Part shown: positions 18,062 to 27,006 of the stretch, in pieces
How the letters are laid out: the number at the start of each line of letters is the position of its first letter
Position numbering within the stretch: position 1 is the first letter of the stretch
From: JANQPX01 sp965222015
Lineage (GTDB): Bacteria; Pseudomonadota; Alphaproteobacteria; Geminicoccales; Geminicoccaceae
Reading direction: 5' to 3'
NCBI GenBank assembly: GCA_965222015.1
Contig: CBDCTL010000024.1
Coordinates: 2,006,521 to 2,070,520 of the forward strand
DNA: 64,000 nucleotides
Notes under the pieces: generated by a model
The model's input: only the letters and a program-made list of their open reading frames with translations
Told to the model about the DNA's origin: nothing
The model's database searches: none
Made by a program: the position numbers and the translations under genes

Positions 18062-18630
18062 CGCCCGTGCTCCGCCCCCGGCCCCGCACTGCTGCCAGCG
18101 CGCGATTTCCGCCGCCTGCCCAGAAGAGCGAGCACGCCGCATGCGGCCGTGAAGATCACGAAGACCTCACCGAGCGTGTCGTAGCCGCGATAGCTCGCCA
18201 GAACCGAGGTAACGATGTTCGGCACCCCGATCTCCTCGCCGGACTGCTCGATATAGCGGGGCGCCACATGCTGGTGGATCGGCGCGTTCGGGTCACCGAA
18301 ATTCGGCATGTCGAAGGTTGCGTTGATCAGCACCGCACCGGTCAGCATGACCACCATGAAGGGGCCGATATGGCTCCGTCCGCTGGGCGCCTCGTCGGGC
18401 TTGCCGGTGAGCGAGAGAGCCACCAGACCGAGAACCGTGGCGATACCGGCCCCCACCGCCGCCTCGGTGAAGGCGACGTCGACGGCGTCCATGACGACGT
18501 AGAGAACCGCGGCGGTCAGGCTGAAGATGCCGGACAGCATGACGATCGCGAAGAGGTTGCGGATGAACACGAAGGCGAGCGCGGTCGCGACCATGATCAG
18601 GAGAAGTGCCATGTCGATCACGTCGATCAT
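18058..18630 (-). CDS. Mrp/Mbh-type subunit: MrpA C-terminal-like (DUF4040 + MbhE-like)
   Basis: A 190-residue protein matching the detached C-terminal part of MrpA rather than a whole subunit. Residues 1-80 look like the DUF4040/NuoJ-like module (IVMLSGIFSLTAAVLYVVMDAVDVAFTEA). Residues 85-170 resemble the MbhE-type module, with PIHQHVAPRYIEQSGEEIGVPNIVTSVLASYRGYDTLGE close to the conserved pattern. Mbh-type membrane-bound complexes carry these modules as separate genes. It is coupled to mrpG and mrpB by four-base overlaps. No full-length MrpA occurs in the operon, which makes this arrangement closer to the Mbh/Mrp hybrid type. Confidence 0.87.
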   Translation of the reverse strand: MIDVIDMALLLIMVATALAFVFIRNLFAIVMLSGIFSLTAAVLYVVMDAVDVAFTEAAVGAGIATVLGLVALSLTGKPDEAPSGRSHIGPFMVVMLTGAVLINATFDMPNFGDPNAPIHQHVAPRYIEQSGEEIGVPNIVTSVLASYRGYDTLGEVFVIFTAACGVLALLGRRRKSRAGSSAGPGAEHGR

Positions 18631-18956
18631 GCATCGTCCTCCTTTTGTCGGTCGGCCTGGACCAGCGGCTTCACGCCGGCGTTCAACGCGGCCTGGGCGA
18701 GCGCGTGGGTCACGGCGGGTCCGGTGTAGAGAACGAAGACCACGATCAGGAACAGTTTGAACGTGACCAGGCCGAAGCCGCCCTGCAGCATCAGCCCGAT
18801 CATGATCAGACCGAGGCCCAGCGTATCCACCATGCCGGCGGCGTGCATTCTCGCGAACACGTCAGGCAGCTTCAAAAGGCCATAGCTGCCGATCAGCATG
18901 CTGACGACGCCGGCGGCGAGGCAAAGGAAGGTGAGGATGTCGGCCAGGATCGCCAT
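18627..18956 (-). CDS. mrpG: Mrp antiporter subunit G
   Basis: A 109-residue three-span protein. MrpG features are GVVSMLIGSYGLLKLPDVFARMHAAG, where the L-PD-F-R-HAAG core is highly conserved, followed by DTLGLGLIMIGL and the third span ending in FVLYTGPAVTHAL. It overlaps mrpF by one base and the next gene by four. The C-terminal 15 residues are charged and variable. Confidence 0.93.
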   Translation of the reverse strand: MAILADILTFLCLAAGVVSMLIGSYGLLKLPDVFARMHAAGMVDTLGLGLIMIGLMLQGGFGLVTFKLFLIVVFVLYTGPAVTHALAQAALNAGVKPLVQADRQKEDDA

Positions 18957-19243
18957 CAGATGTCGTCCCAGTCCTGCTTTTCGACCGGCGCGTTGAAGTT
19001 GGTGAAGACGCAGTATTTGGTGACGGCGATGGTGCCGATGAAATTGATCAGGGCGTAGACGAGCGCGATGTCCAGAAATTCGGGACGTTCGATCAGAAAA
19101 CCCAGAAGCGCGATCAGCACCACGGTCAGGGTGCCGAACAGATTGACCGCGAGGATGCGATCGAAGACCGTCGGTCCCATGAGCGCGCGCGCGAGCACCA
19201 TCGCCATGACCACGAGAATGGCAAGCGACGCCGCACCGAACAT
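18956..19243 (-). CDS. mrpF: Mrp antiporter subunit F
   Basis: A 95-residue three-span protein with the MrpF pattern LARALMGPTVFDRILAVNL (R-GPT-DR-LA-N core) and a third span around FLDIALVYALINFIGTIAV. The start is the ATG at 19243, which overlaps the mrpE stop (ATGA); the longer frame reading through mrpE is a shadow. The C-terminal charged stretch is cytoplasmic. Confidence 0.92.
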   Translation of the reverse strand: MFGAASLAILVVMAMVLARALMGPTVFDRILAVNLFGTLTVVLIALLGFLIERPEFLDIALVYALINFIGTIAVTKYCVFTNFNAPVEKQDWDDI

Positions 19244-19731
19244 CAGCGTTCGCCCTCGACCGCCGTCACCTTCCGGTCCATCTCGCCGGTGGCAAGACCG
19301 TCTTTGGCGGCGGGCGTCAATGCGTGGATGGTCATCTCGTCGCCGTCGAGGCCGATGGTCACCGTGCCCGGCGTCAGGGTGATCGAGTTGGCGTAGATGG
19401 TCCTGCCAAGGTCGGTTCGCTGCGAGGCCTTGACGGTGAACACACTCGGCCGGACCGCGTCCGTAAGCCCAAGGATCGCCTTGGCGACATCGATGTTGGC
19501 GACCACGATTTCCTTGATCAGCCAAGGCCAGTAAAGGAGACCGCGCAGGGCAAGATGCACCGGATGCCCCTCCCGGTCGATCACGCCCATTCTGAAGCTC
19601 ACGATCATGGTCAGGACGATCGACAGGGCCCCCAGCACGAGCAGCAGGGAGTTGTGCCAGTGGCCGGAGAGCAGCAGCCAGAGCGCCGACAAGATCCCCG
19701 TCAAACTGACCAGTTGCAGCAAGAACGACAC
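19243..19731 (-). CDS. mrpE: Mrp antiporter subunit E
   Basis: A 162-residue protein that opens the operon. It has two or three N-terminal spans and the conserved MrpE segment YANSITLTPGTVTIGLDGDEMTIHALTP, which corresponds to the family's N-S-I-T-L-TPGT core. The C-terminal part is soluble. The 266 bases upstream (19732-19997) must hold the operon promoter; I see no obvious -35/-10 pair I would defend, and no other gene there. Confidence 0.92.
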   Translation of the reverse strand: MSFLLQLVSLTGILSALWLLLSGHWHNSLLLVLGALSIVLTMIVSFRMGVIDREGHPVHLALRGLLYWPWLIKEIVVANIDVAKAILGLTDAVRPSVFTVKASQRTDLGRTIYANSITLTPGTVTIGLDGDEMTIHALTPAAKDGLATGEMDRKVTAVEGER

Positions 19732-19997
19732 TCCCGAGGCCTAAGCCCCCTGATGATCCGCCGGCGGTGCGTAGAAACCGTTAGTTGGAAGTCTAACGGC
19801 GGCCTGCGGAGATCGCCAGCACCTATCTTCCGCCCGGCATTCGCACTCGTAACGGCAAATGCTTAATTTTCACTTACCATTGGTAGAACTTTTTCGACGC
19901 CTCGCCAATGGGTGTAAGCCGCCTCGCCGATCGAACTCTCTTTCTGCGAGTTTTTGCCGCAAGGCTTCACACCCTCACCGTGCGGAAAGTGTCCCGA

Positions 19998-20387
19998 TCA
20001 AGTCTCGACGTCGTAAGGCAGCACGAGCTCGTCGCCGACGGCGCCGCGGATGCCCCAGTGGTTTTTCGGCGTTTCGAAAAGAGTGATCTCGAGATCCGAA
20101 GGGGCGATGGCCAGGCCGTCATCGATCCTGGCCATCAGCGCTTTCAGAAACGCGCGCCTGGTGGCGTCGCTCCGGCCCTCGAAGAGGCTGACCTCGATGA
20201 TGGTATAGGCGGTGCTTCGGTCGGCGGGGCGCCGGAAATCATCGTCGTCCAGGCCGATGAAGCGGTGAAAGCGCTTGTCGGCGGGCAGTCCCAGAACCTC
20301 CATGGCAACGCCGTGCGCGATATCGGACAGGCGGTTGCGAACCGCGCGCAGATGCTGCTTTTCGCCGTAGAACTTGAACTGCGCCAT
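19998..20387 (-). CDS. Tautomerase family protein
   Basis: A 129-residue protein of the larger tautomerase subgroup (Tautomerase_2-like). Recognisable parts are KRFHRFIGLDDDDFRRPADRS, YTIIEVSLFEGRSDATRRAF, and the C-terminal DLEITLFETPKNHWGIRG, which is almost invariant in the group. The start MAQFKFYG follows a GGAGGAACGG ribosome site, so the chain would begin with Ala after Met removal. The catalytic Pro1 of classical 4-oxalocrotonate tautomerases is therefore absent, and the chemistry is uncertain. It is a single-gene unit. Confidence 0.85.
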   Translation of the reverse strand: MAQFKFYGEKQHLRAVRNRLSDIAHGVAMEVLGLPADKRFHRFIGLDDDDFRRPADRSTAYTIIEVSLFEGRSDATRRAFLKALMARIDDGLAIAPSDLEITLFETPKNHWGIRGAVGDELVLPYDVET

Positions 20388-20596
20388 GATCCGTTCCTCC
20401 ATCAATATCACGTCGCGTCGCCGGCAGATTGCATTCCAGCGTCGATCTCCTTACCACTCTGGCGGGCAAATAGGGTGATCGAGTTGCTCCAAGCGGTGCG
20501 CTGACGGTGCATCAAGCGGTGTCGCCTGGCACCGTGTATCTGGCCGCCGCATCGGCACATGGGCCCTCTCGCTTGCGGCAGGGGTTGGGGAAAAGG

Positions 20597-21556
20597 GTGA
20601 TCCTGCAACTGACGTTCGGTCTCGTCCTCATGCTCGCCGGCGGCGAAAGCCTGGTGCGCGGCGCCGTCGGGGTCGCCGAGCGCCTCGGCGTCTCGCCCCT
20701 CGTGATCGGTGTGACACTGGTCGGGTTCGGCACTTCGGCGCCGGAACTCGCCGCCTGTGTCGATGCGGCGCTGCGCGGTGCGCCCGGCCTGGCGGTGGGC
20801 AATGTGATCGGCTCCAATATTGCCAATGTGCTCCTGATCCTTTCGATCGCGGCCCTTCTCCATCCGATCGCCAGCCGGCCGCGGGTGCTGCGCCGCGACG
20901 GTTCGGTGCTGCTGGCGTCGGCTGCGGCCTGCGCCGCGGTCGTCACTTTCGGCCAGGTCGGCCGCTGGCTGGGCGTCGTCTTTCTGCTGATCCTGATCGT
21001 CTATCTGATCGCAGCCACGCTCGACGACCGGCGCCATGAAAGCCGCGCCGGCGACCAGGAGCGGGATGCTGGCGACGGGCTTGCTCTGCCGATCGGCCTG
21101 ACCATGGTCGCGTTTGGCCTCGGCGGCGTGCTTCTCGGCGCGGACTTTCTGGTGACCGGCGCGATCGACCTCGCTCAGCAACTGGGCGTCAGCGATGCGG
21201 TCATCGGGCTTTCCGTGGTCGCCATCGGCACTTCGCTGCCGGAGCTCGCGACCGCGATCATGGCTTCGCTCAGGCGCCAGGGCGATCTCGCGTTCGGCAA
21301 TGTCATCGGCAGCAACATCTTCAACGTCTTCGGCATTCTCGGCGCCACAGCGGTCGTGACGCCGATCGCGTTTCCGGACGACGTCGCCGGCCGCGACATA
21401 TGGGTGATGCTAGCCGCCACGGGCGCGCTGCTGCTGTTCGCCGTCACCAGCTGGCGGATCAGCCGGCGCGAAGGGGCCGTGCTGCTGATCGGCTATGTCG
21501 CCTATCTCGGCATGCTCGTCGGTGCGCCGCTCATGCGCGGCTTTGCGGCGTCCTGA
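20597..21556 (+). CDS. Calcium/sodium antiporter (CaCA family, YrbG-like)
   Basis: A roughly 319-residue membrane protein with ten predicted spans in two inverted halves. Each half has the diagnostic alpha-repeat: VGFGTSAPELAACVDAAL with GNVIGSNIANVLLIL, and VAIGTSLPELATAIMASL with GNVIGSNIFNVFGIL. The acidic residue in each ..PEL.. motif binds the cation. I favour the GTG giving VILQLTFGLVLMLAGGE after a GGGG stretch, because the 30 residues upstream are not hydrophobic and look like leader. It exchanges Ca2+ for Na+ or H+ across the inner membrane; the exact ions are not decided by sequence. Confidence 0.92.
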   Translation: MILQLTFGLVLMLAGGESLVRGAVGVAERLGVSPLVIGVTLVGFGTSAPELAACVDAALRGAPGLAVGNVIGSNIANVLLILSIAALLHPIASRPRVLRRDGSVLLASAAACAAVVTFGQVGRWLGVVFLLILIVYLIAATLDDRRHESRAGDQERDAGDGLALPIGLTMVAFGLGGVLLGADFLVTGAIDLAQQLGVSDAVIGLSVVAIGTSLPELATAIMASLRRQGDLAFGNVIGSNIFNVFGILGATAVVTPIAFPDDVAGRDIWVMLAATGALLLFAVTSWRISRREGAVLLIGYVAYLGMLVGAPLMRGFAAS

Positions 21557-21733
21557 TCCGGTGCGTGTCGTCGTCCGGGTGCGGGATCTTTTACAATGGC
21601 GGCAAGACTTGTAAATTTTCCAAGACATATGCCGAGAAAATCAGACGAATAAGATGATGATATTCATCAATTTTCCGGTCTGGCACGACGTTTGCTTCTA
21701 CGCCCCAGGTTGAACAATCGATGGAGGTGTTGG

Positions 21734-22486
21734 ATGCGAACGCTATTTTCCCTGGCCCTTGCCGGGGCCGCCGTCATGGGGCTTTCCGGGACGGCCAAGG
21801 CCGTGCCGGTCGATCTGGAACTGTCGCTGGTGGTCGACAGCTCGGGTAGCATCGACACTGCGGAGTTCAGCCAGCAGATCGACGGCTATGCCGATGCCTT
21901 TCGCCAGAGCGCGGTCGTCGATTCGATCGTGAACTCCCCGAACGGCGTCGCCGTCAACACCATCCTGTTCGCATCCTCGGCGACGGAAGTGATCGGTTTC
22001 CGTCACCTCAGGACGGCGGACGAGGTTCTCCAGTTCGCCGACGAACTTGCGGCGGTGACCCGGATCAGCGGCGGCACCAATATCGCGAGCGGCATCCTGC
22101 TGGCGACCGAGGCGCTGAACACCAACAACTTCGAGACCGGCAACATCATCATCGACGTCTCCGGCGACGGCACCGCCGGCGTCTCGGCAACGCAGCAGGC
22201 GCGCGACGCGGCGCTCAGCGCCGGCGTTTCCCGCATCAACGGCCTCGCGATCGGCGGCCAGGGCATTTTCGACTTCTACCAGGCGAACGTGATCGGCGGC
22301 CCGGACGCCTTCGTGCTGCAGGCCGACAGCTTCGACGAGTTCGATGCGGCGATCGCCAACAAGATCGAAGTCGAGGTCGGCGGACCCGATCCCGAACCGA
22401 CGCCCGTGCCGGCGCCGGGGGCGATCGGGCTCATCGGCGTTGGCGTGGTGGCGATCGGCCTTGCGCTTCGCCGACGACGCTCCTGA
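21734..22486 (+). CDS. Secreted VWA (DUF1194-like) protein with PEP-CTERM-like anchor
   Basis: A 250-residue exported protein. The start follows a GGAGGT site. Residues 1-23 form a Sec signal peptide (MRTLFSLALAGAAVMGLSGTAKA). A von Willebrand A domain follows, with the MIDAS motif LVVDSSGSIDTAEF at about 33-46, a Thr in SGGTNIASG, and the Asp in IIDVSGDGTAG. The C-terminus has the three-part layout of PEP-CTERM-type sorting signals: VPAPGAIG, a hydrophobic span, and a terminal RRRR cluster. It is likely to be processed by an exosortase or retained in the membrane. The function is probably surface adhesion or matrix interaction. A strong terminator follows, so it is a one-gene unit. Confidence 0.85.
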   Translation: MRTLFSLALAGAAVMGLSGTAKAVPVDLELSLVVDSSGSIDTAEFSQQIDGYADAFRQSAVVDSIVNSPNGVAVNTILFASSATEVIGFRHLRTADEVLQFADELAAVTRISGGTNIASGILLATEALNTNNFETGNIIIDVSGDGTAGVSATQQARDAALSAGVSRINGLAIGGQGIFDFYQANVIGGPDAFVLQADSFDEFDAAIANKIEVEVGGPDPEPTPVPAPGAIGLIGVGVVAIGLALRRRRS

Positions 22487-22507
22487 GGTTTGGTGAACGG
22501 ACTTCGA

Positions 22508-22538
22508 AGGCGGTGGCTTCGGCCCCGCCTTTTTTTTT
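22508..22538 (+). terminator. Rho-independent terminator after the VWA gene
   Basis: A GC-rich stem (GGCGG-T-GGC / GCC-C-CCGCC, one mismatch) around a TTCG tetraloop is followed directly by nine T residues. It stands 22 bp after the stop of the VWA gene and is the clearest intrinsic terminator in the window. Confidence 0.9.
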
Positions 22539-22684
22539 GCTTGCGCCGGGAAACAGCCGGCCGGGATTTGACGCGCCGTCGTCAAGCGATCAGAAATAGG
22601 AGACATTGTTCGCCCCCACGATGAAGACGAACTCGGCGGACGTTCGCTGGTGACCGCCGGACCGCCCGGCGCCCGGGAGGTGCG

Positions 22685-23890
22685 ATGGCCATTCTTCGGC
22701 CTAAGGACGAAAACGAACTGCAGGCGGCGGTCGAGAGTGCCTGCGCCGATGGACGCAGGTTCGAGCTGGTTGGCTCCGGCACCAAGCGCGCGCTCGGTCG
22801 TCCGGTGACGGCGGCGGATCGGCTCGACCTTTCGGGGCTTGCCGGCGTGATCGATTACGAGCCGGCCGAGCTGGTGCTGACGGCGCGGCCGGGAACGCGG
22901 CTCGACGAGATCGAAGCCCTGCTCGACGAGGCCGGCCAGGCGCTGGCCTTCGAGCCTGCTGATCTGAGCGAGCTGCTCGGCGGCGAGCATGCCGGCACGC
23001 TCGGCGGCACGATCGCGGCCAATCTTTCCGGGCCGAGACGGATCAAGTCGGGTGCCGCCCGCGATCACCTTCTCGGCTTCAGGGGCGTGACCGGCCATGG
23101 CAGGGCGTTCAAGTCCGGCGGCAAGGTGGTCAAGAACGTCACCGGCTACGATCTCTCGAAGCTGATGACCGGCTCCATGGGCACCCTCGCCGCCCTTTCC
23201 GAGCTCTCCATCAAGACGCTGCCGAAGCCGGAGGTCACCTGGACACTGGTGCTGCGCGATCTCGACGACCGCGCGGCGCTTTCGGCCATGACGCGGGCGA
23301 TGGGATCGGCGCATGAAGTGTCGGGTGCGGCGCATCTGCCCGCCGGCACGCCCGCCGGGCTCGGCTTCGGTAACGGCGCACTCACGCTGCTTCGGCTGGA
23401 GGGCCCGGCGCCCTCGGTCGAGGCGCGATTCACGGCACTGCAGCAGGAGCTGAACGGTGGCGACAAGCTCGAAGGCAAGGGCTCGCGCATCCTTTGGAAG
23501 GGCCTTCGCGACGCCGCCCCGCTGACCGGCGCCGCCGACCGCGCGGTTTGGCGCCTGTCCCTGCCGCCCTCGGCCGGGCCGTCGGTGGCGGCGGCGATCA
23601 GGGAGCGTCTGGACGCCACCTGCTACTACGACTGGGCGGGCGGTCTGATCTGGCTCGCGACGCCTGCGCAGGACGACGGCGGCGCGGCCGTGGTGCGCGC
23701 GGCGATCGCGGATGCGTCCGAGGCCAGGGGCGGTCATGCCACGCTCGTCCGTGCACCGGAACGGCTTCGCAGCACGGTGCCCGTCTACCAGCCGCAGGCG
23801 GCCCCGCTCGCGGCGCTCACGAGGCGGGTCAAGGAGAGCTTCGATCCGAAGGGTGTGCTCAACCCCGGCCGCATGTATGAGGGTGTGTGA
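22685..23890 (+). CDS. glcE: Glycolate oxidase FAD-binding subunit GlcE
   Basis: A 401-residue FAD-binding (PCMH-type) subunit of the GlcDEF glycolate oxidase, which converts glycolate to glyoxylate. The FAD-binding pattern is present: FELVGSGTKRALGRP, then GEHAGTLGGTIAANLSGPRRIKSGAARDHLLGF and SGGKVVKNVTGYDLSKLMTGSMGTL. The C-terminal FDPKGVLNPGRMY is the usual family ending. The length is right for GlcE rather than the longer GlcD. A GGGAGGTG site precedes the ATG. glcF follows after 3 bp. The glcD gene that normally precedes glcE is not here. Confidence 0.93.
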   Translation: MAILRPKDENELQAAVESACADGRRFELVGSGTKRALGRPVTAADRLDLSGLAGVIDYEPAELVLTARPGTRLDEIEALLDEAGQALAFEPADLSELLGGEHAGTLGGTIAANLSGPRRIKSGAARDHLLGFRGVTGHGRAFKSGGKVVKNVTGYDLSKLMTGSMGTLAALSELSIKTLPKPEVTWTLVLRDLDDRAALSAMTRAMGSAHEVSGAAHLPAGTPAGLGFGNGALTLLRLEGPAPSVEARFTALQQELNGGDKLEGKGSRILWKGLRDAAPLTGAADRAVWRLSLPPSAGPSVAAAIRERLDATCYYDWAGGLIWLATPAQDDGGAAVVRAAIADASEARGGHATLVRAPERLRSTVPVYQPQAAPLAALTRRVKESFDPKGVLNPGRMYEGV

Positions 23891-23893
23891 GCA

Positions 23894-25237
23894 ATGCAGA
23901 CCAGCTTCACGCTTGCACAGCTCGCCGATCCGGACATGGCCGAGTCCGAAAAAATCCTTCGCGCCTGCGTGCATTGCGGCTTCTGCACGGCGACCTGCCC
24001 CACCTACGTTCTCCTTGGCGACGAGCTCGACAGTCCGCGCGGCCGCATCTATCTGATCAAGGACATGCTGGAGAACGACAAGCCGGCGAGCCCGGAGCTG
24101 GTCAAGCATGTCGACCGTTGTCTCTCCTGTCTTTCCTGCATGACCACCTGCCCGTCCGGCGTCCACTACATGCATCTGGTGGACCACGCCCGAAAACGGA
24201 TCGAGGAGACCTATCAGCGGCCGCGTGCCGAACGCTGGCTGCGCGACGTGCTGGCGGCCATGCTGCCCGAGCCCGGTCTGTTTCGCCTTGGTCTGCTCGG
24301 CGCCTGGTTCGGCAAACCTTTCGCGCGGCTGTTCGAGGGCAAAGGAGGGCTTTCGGGCAGGATCGGCGCCATGCTGCGGTTGGCGCCGGCTGCCATTCCC
24401 ACGCCGTCCTGGATGGACCGTCCGCAGATTTTCCAGGCCGAAGGGGAGCGCCGGGCGCGGGTCGCGCTGATGACAGGCTGCGCCCAGCAGGTGCTGGCAC
24501 CTTCGATCAACGAGGCGACGATAAGGCTGCTCACCCGCCACGGCGTCGAGGTGGTGATCCCGCATCTCACCGGCTGCTGCGGCGCGCTGGTGCATCATAT
24601 GGGCCGCGAGGCGGAGGCGCTGGACGCGGCCAGGCGCAATCTCGACGGCTGGATGCGCGAGCGCGATCTCGGCGGGCTCGATGCGATCATCATCAACGCC
24701 TCCGGCTGCGGCACCACGGTCAAGGATTACGGCTTCATGCTGCGCGAGGACGACGCCTACAGCGAGCCTGCGGCCGCCTTCGCCGCGATCGCAAAGGACG
24801 TCAGCGAGTTCCTGGCGGAGGAGATCGGCTTGAGGCCCGCGAGCCGCGATCTCGATCTCGCCGTCGCCTATCACGCCGCCTGCTCCCTCCAGCACGGTCA
24901 GAAGATCACGGCGGCGCCGAAGACCCTGCTCGCGAAGGCCGGCTACACGGTCAGGGACGTTCCGGAGGGCCACCTCTGCTGCGGCTCGGCGGGCACCTAC
25001 AACATCACCCAGCCCGAGCTCGCGAACCGGCTGCGCGACCGCAAGGTCGCCCATATCGAAAGCACGAGTCCGGACGTGATCGCGACCGGCAATATCGGCT
25101 GCATCACCCAGATAAGATCAGGCACGGCGGTCCCGATCGTCCACACGGTCGAGCTGCTGGACTGGGCCACCGGCGGCCCGGCGCCGGCAGGCATGCGCCG
25201 AGAAGACCCCGCTGTCGGCGACGGTGGCTCGCTCTGA
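23894..25237 (+). CDS. glcF: Glycolate oxidase iron-sulfur subunit GlcF
   Basis: A 447-residue electron-transfer subunit. Two ferredoxin-type 4Fe-4S motifs lie near the N-terminus (C25, C28, C31, C35 in CVHCGFCTATCP, and C76, C79, C82, C86 in CLSCLSCMTTCP). Two CCG-type domains follow, with LTGCCGALVHHMG and HLCCGSAGTYNI. This is the standard layout of GlcF, which passes electrons from the flavin subunits to the respiratory chain at the membrane. It follows glcE after 3 bp and is certainly cotranscribed with it. Confidence 0.95.
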   Translation: MQTSFTLAQLADPDMAESEKILRACVHCGFCTATCPTYVLLGDELDSPRGRIYLIKDMLENDKPASPELVKHVDRCLSCLSCMTTCPSGVHYMHLVDHARKRIEETYQRPRAERWLRDVLAAMLPEPGLFRLGLLGAWFGKPFARLFEGKGGLSGRIGAMLRLAPAAIPTPSWMDRPQIFQAEGERRARVALMTGCAQQVLAPSINEATIRLLTRHGVEVVIPHLTGCCGALVHHMGREAEALDAARRNLDGWMRERDLGGLDAIIINASGCGTTVKDYGFMLREDDAYSEPAAAFAAIAKDVSEFLAEEIGLRPASRDLDLAVAYHAACSLQHGQKITAAPKTLLAKAGYTVRDVPEGHLCCGSAGTYNITQPELANRLRDRKVAHIESTSPDVIATGNIGCITQIRSGTAVPIVHTVELLDWATGGPAPAGMRREDPAVGDGGSL

Positions 25238-25252
25238 ACGCTTCCGTTCGCG

Positions 25253-26893
25253 TCAGCGAGGGGCTGGCGGGGAGGGGGTCGGGAGGACGCTGATCAGAGC
25301 GAGGTCGATCGCCACTTCGCGCAGCTTGGCATCGGCGAGCGCCTTGTTCAGCTGCTGGACTCGCGAGCGGGTCGATGCGAGCTGCTGCTCGAGCTTGGCG
25401 GAATTGTCCGGCCGCGTCGTCTGACCGTCACTCGACTCGGTCTGCTCGGCCAGCCGCTGCCTGGCCGCCTTCACGTCGGCATTGAGCTTGATGATGTCGG
25501 CCCGGGCCGCCATCAGCTCGGATTTCAGACGCTTGGTTTCGGCTGGATCGTCGCTCGCCGGTCGGGGCGGAAGCGCCGAGTCGATCGAGCGGCTGCCGGG
25601 CGACTTCTCCTCCGTCAGCCGGCTGAAGATCAGCCGTTCGATTTCCGATTCGGCGATCGCCGCGCGCTGCCGCAAGGACCGCATCTCGTCGTCGTCTTCG
25701 TCGCTTCGAACCTGGTCTGCGGCCTCACCGGCCAATGCCAGTTCGGCGCTCAAACCCTCGATGGTCGCCAGCAGATCCGACTCCTTCAGGCCGGCCTCGA
25801 TGGACGACGCATGGGCTGCGGCATCGGCGGCGGCGCTGGCCTCGGCGGAGGCAAGCGCCGCGGTCTTGGCCTCTTCGAGGGCAGTGCCGAGATCCTCGAC
25901 CTGGCGTTCGAGATCCATCTTCACGGTGACCACCTCGCCAAGCTCCTGCTCCAGCTTGGCGATCGTCGCCTCATGGGCTTCGACGGCAGCACCGGCTTCG
26001 GCCGACTGCGCCGCCGCCGCTTCGGCACGTTCGAGTGCGGCACCAAGATTTTCGACCTCTCCCTCCAGACTCATTTTCGAGGCCATGGCCTCGCCGAATT
26101 CCTGCTCGAGCCTGGCGATCGTCGTGAGCTGGCCTTGCGCTGCGCTCTCGGCCTCGGCGCGGGCCGAGACAATCGTCTCCTGCAGCCTTTCGATTTCCGC
26201 CTTCGCCGCCTTCAGCAGTGCGTCGTTGCGCTCGATCGCTTCGGTGCTGGCGAGGTTGCGTTCCCGCAGCCCCGCCAGTTCGGCGGATGCCTCGTCCCGC
26301 TGCTGCTCCAGCGTTTCGATCTCGGCGAAGGCCTCCTCCAGCTGGCTGTGCAGGCTGGAGGCTTCTTCCGCGGTCCGTTCGGCGGCGTCCGCGTTGCCGC
26401 TCGCTTCGGCTTCGAACCTGGCCTGCAGCGCCGCATGGTCGGCCTTGGATTCCGAGAGGCGAAGGTGCAGTTCGTCGAGCTGGCTCCTGGTCTGTTCGAG
26501 CTCGGCTCTGAGTGCCACGGTCTCGTCTGTCGATTCGGCCTCGAGGATCGCCTGTTCAGCTGCCGCCAAAGCGTTTTCGAGTTCGCCGATCCTGACCACG
26601 TTCGACAGCGCATTGTCGCGTTCGCGCTCGACCTCGTCCAGCGCCTGCCTGGTGTTGGAAAGTTCGGCCAGAAGATCAGGATCGTCCTTCGTGTCGACCA
26701 GGCCGGCGACGGCGCCGTAGGTCGCGCCGATCAGCCAGAGGGCCAGTGCGCCGAAGCCGATCGCCGTTCCGATCTGCAAGAACGGCGACAGCTCGACATA
26801 CTGACTGTCTTGTCCGGTGCGAAGATAGACCTGCCGGCGTGCGAACCATTGGCGCTTGCGGCCCGCGGGATCGCCCGAAGCGTTGTTGGTCAT
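25253..26893 (-). CDS. Membrane-anchored coiled-coil protein
   Basis: A 546-residue protein of unknown function. The N-terminal 40 residues are basic (RKRQWFARRQVYLRTG), followed by one hydrophobic span (about 45-65, IGTAIGFGALALWLIGATYG). The rest is a long Ala/Glu/Leu coiled coil with heptads over some 430 residues and a short Pro-rich end. Internal segments such as TIARLEQEFGEAMASKM and TIAKLEQELGEVVTVKM show an internal repeat. The first part resembles the N-terminal membrane region of envelope proteins linked to peptidoglycan peptidases, but no peptidase is adjacent. The start is the ATG at MTNNASGDP; the 115 codons upstream are low-complexity. A structural or division-related role is a guess. 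Confidence 0.8.
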   Translation of the reverse strand: MTNNASGDPAGRKRQWFARRQVYLRTGQDSQYVELSPFLQIGTAIGFGALALWLIGATYGAVAGLVDTKDDPDLLAELSNTRQALDEVERERDNALSNVVRIGELENALAAAEQAILEAESTDETVALRAELEQTRSQLDELHLRLSESKADHAALQARFEAEASGNADAAERTAEEASSLHSQLEEAFAEIETLEQQRDEASAELAGLRERNLASTEAIERNDALLKAAKAEIERLQETIVSARAEAESAAQGQLTTIARLEQEFGEAMASKMSLEGEVENLGAALERAEAAAAQSAEAGAAVEAHEATIAKLEQELGEVVTVKMDLERQVEDLGTALEEAKTAALASAEASAAADAAAHASSIEAGLKESDLLATIEGLSAELALAGEAADQVRSDEDDDEMRSLRQRAAIAESEIERLIFSRLTEEKSPGSRSIDSALPPRPASDDPAETKRLKSELMAARADIIKLNADVKAARQRLAEQTESSDGQTTRPDNSAKLEQQLASTRSRVQQLNKALADAKLREVAIDLALISVLPTPSPPAPR

Positions 26894-27006
26894 GTCGAAC
26901 TCCGAAGTCGCTCGTCGGCGAGCGCGTAATTTTTTTTCCCATCCGCCGACGTCGTTCCCGCCGGCCACCGACAACCTAGCAAATCCGGCGCGGCAGGCAA
27001 TCTCCT

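Noticed and set aside
21743..25054. 1103-residue antisense open frame over the VWA, glcE and glcF genes
   Set aside because: It runs through three real genes and an intrinsic terminator; low-complexity Arg/Ala/Gly sequence typical of a shadow.
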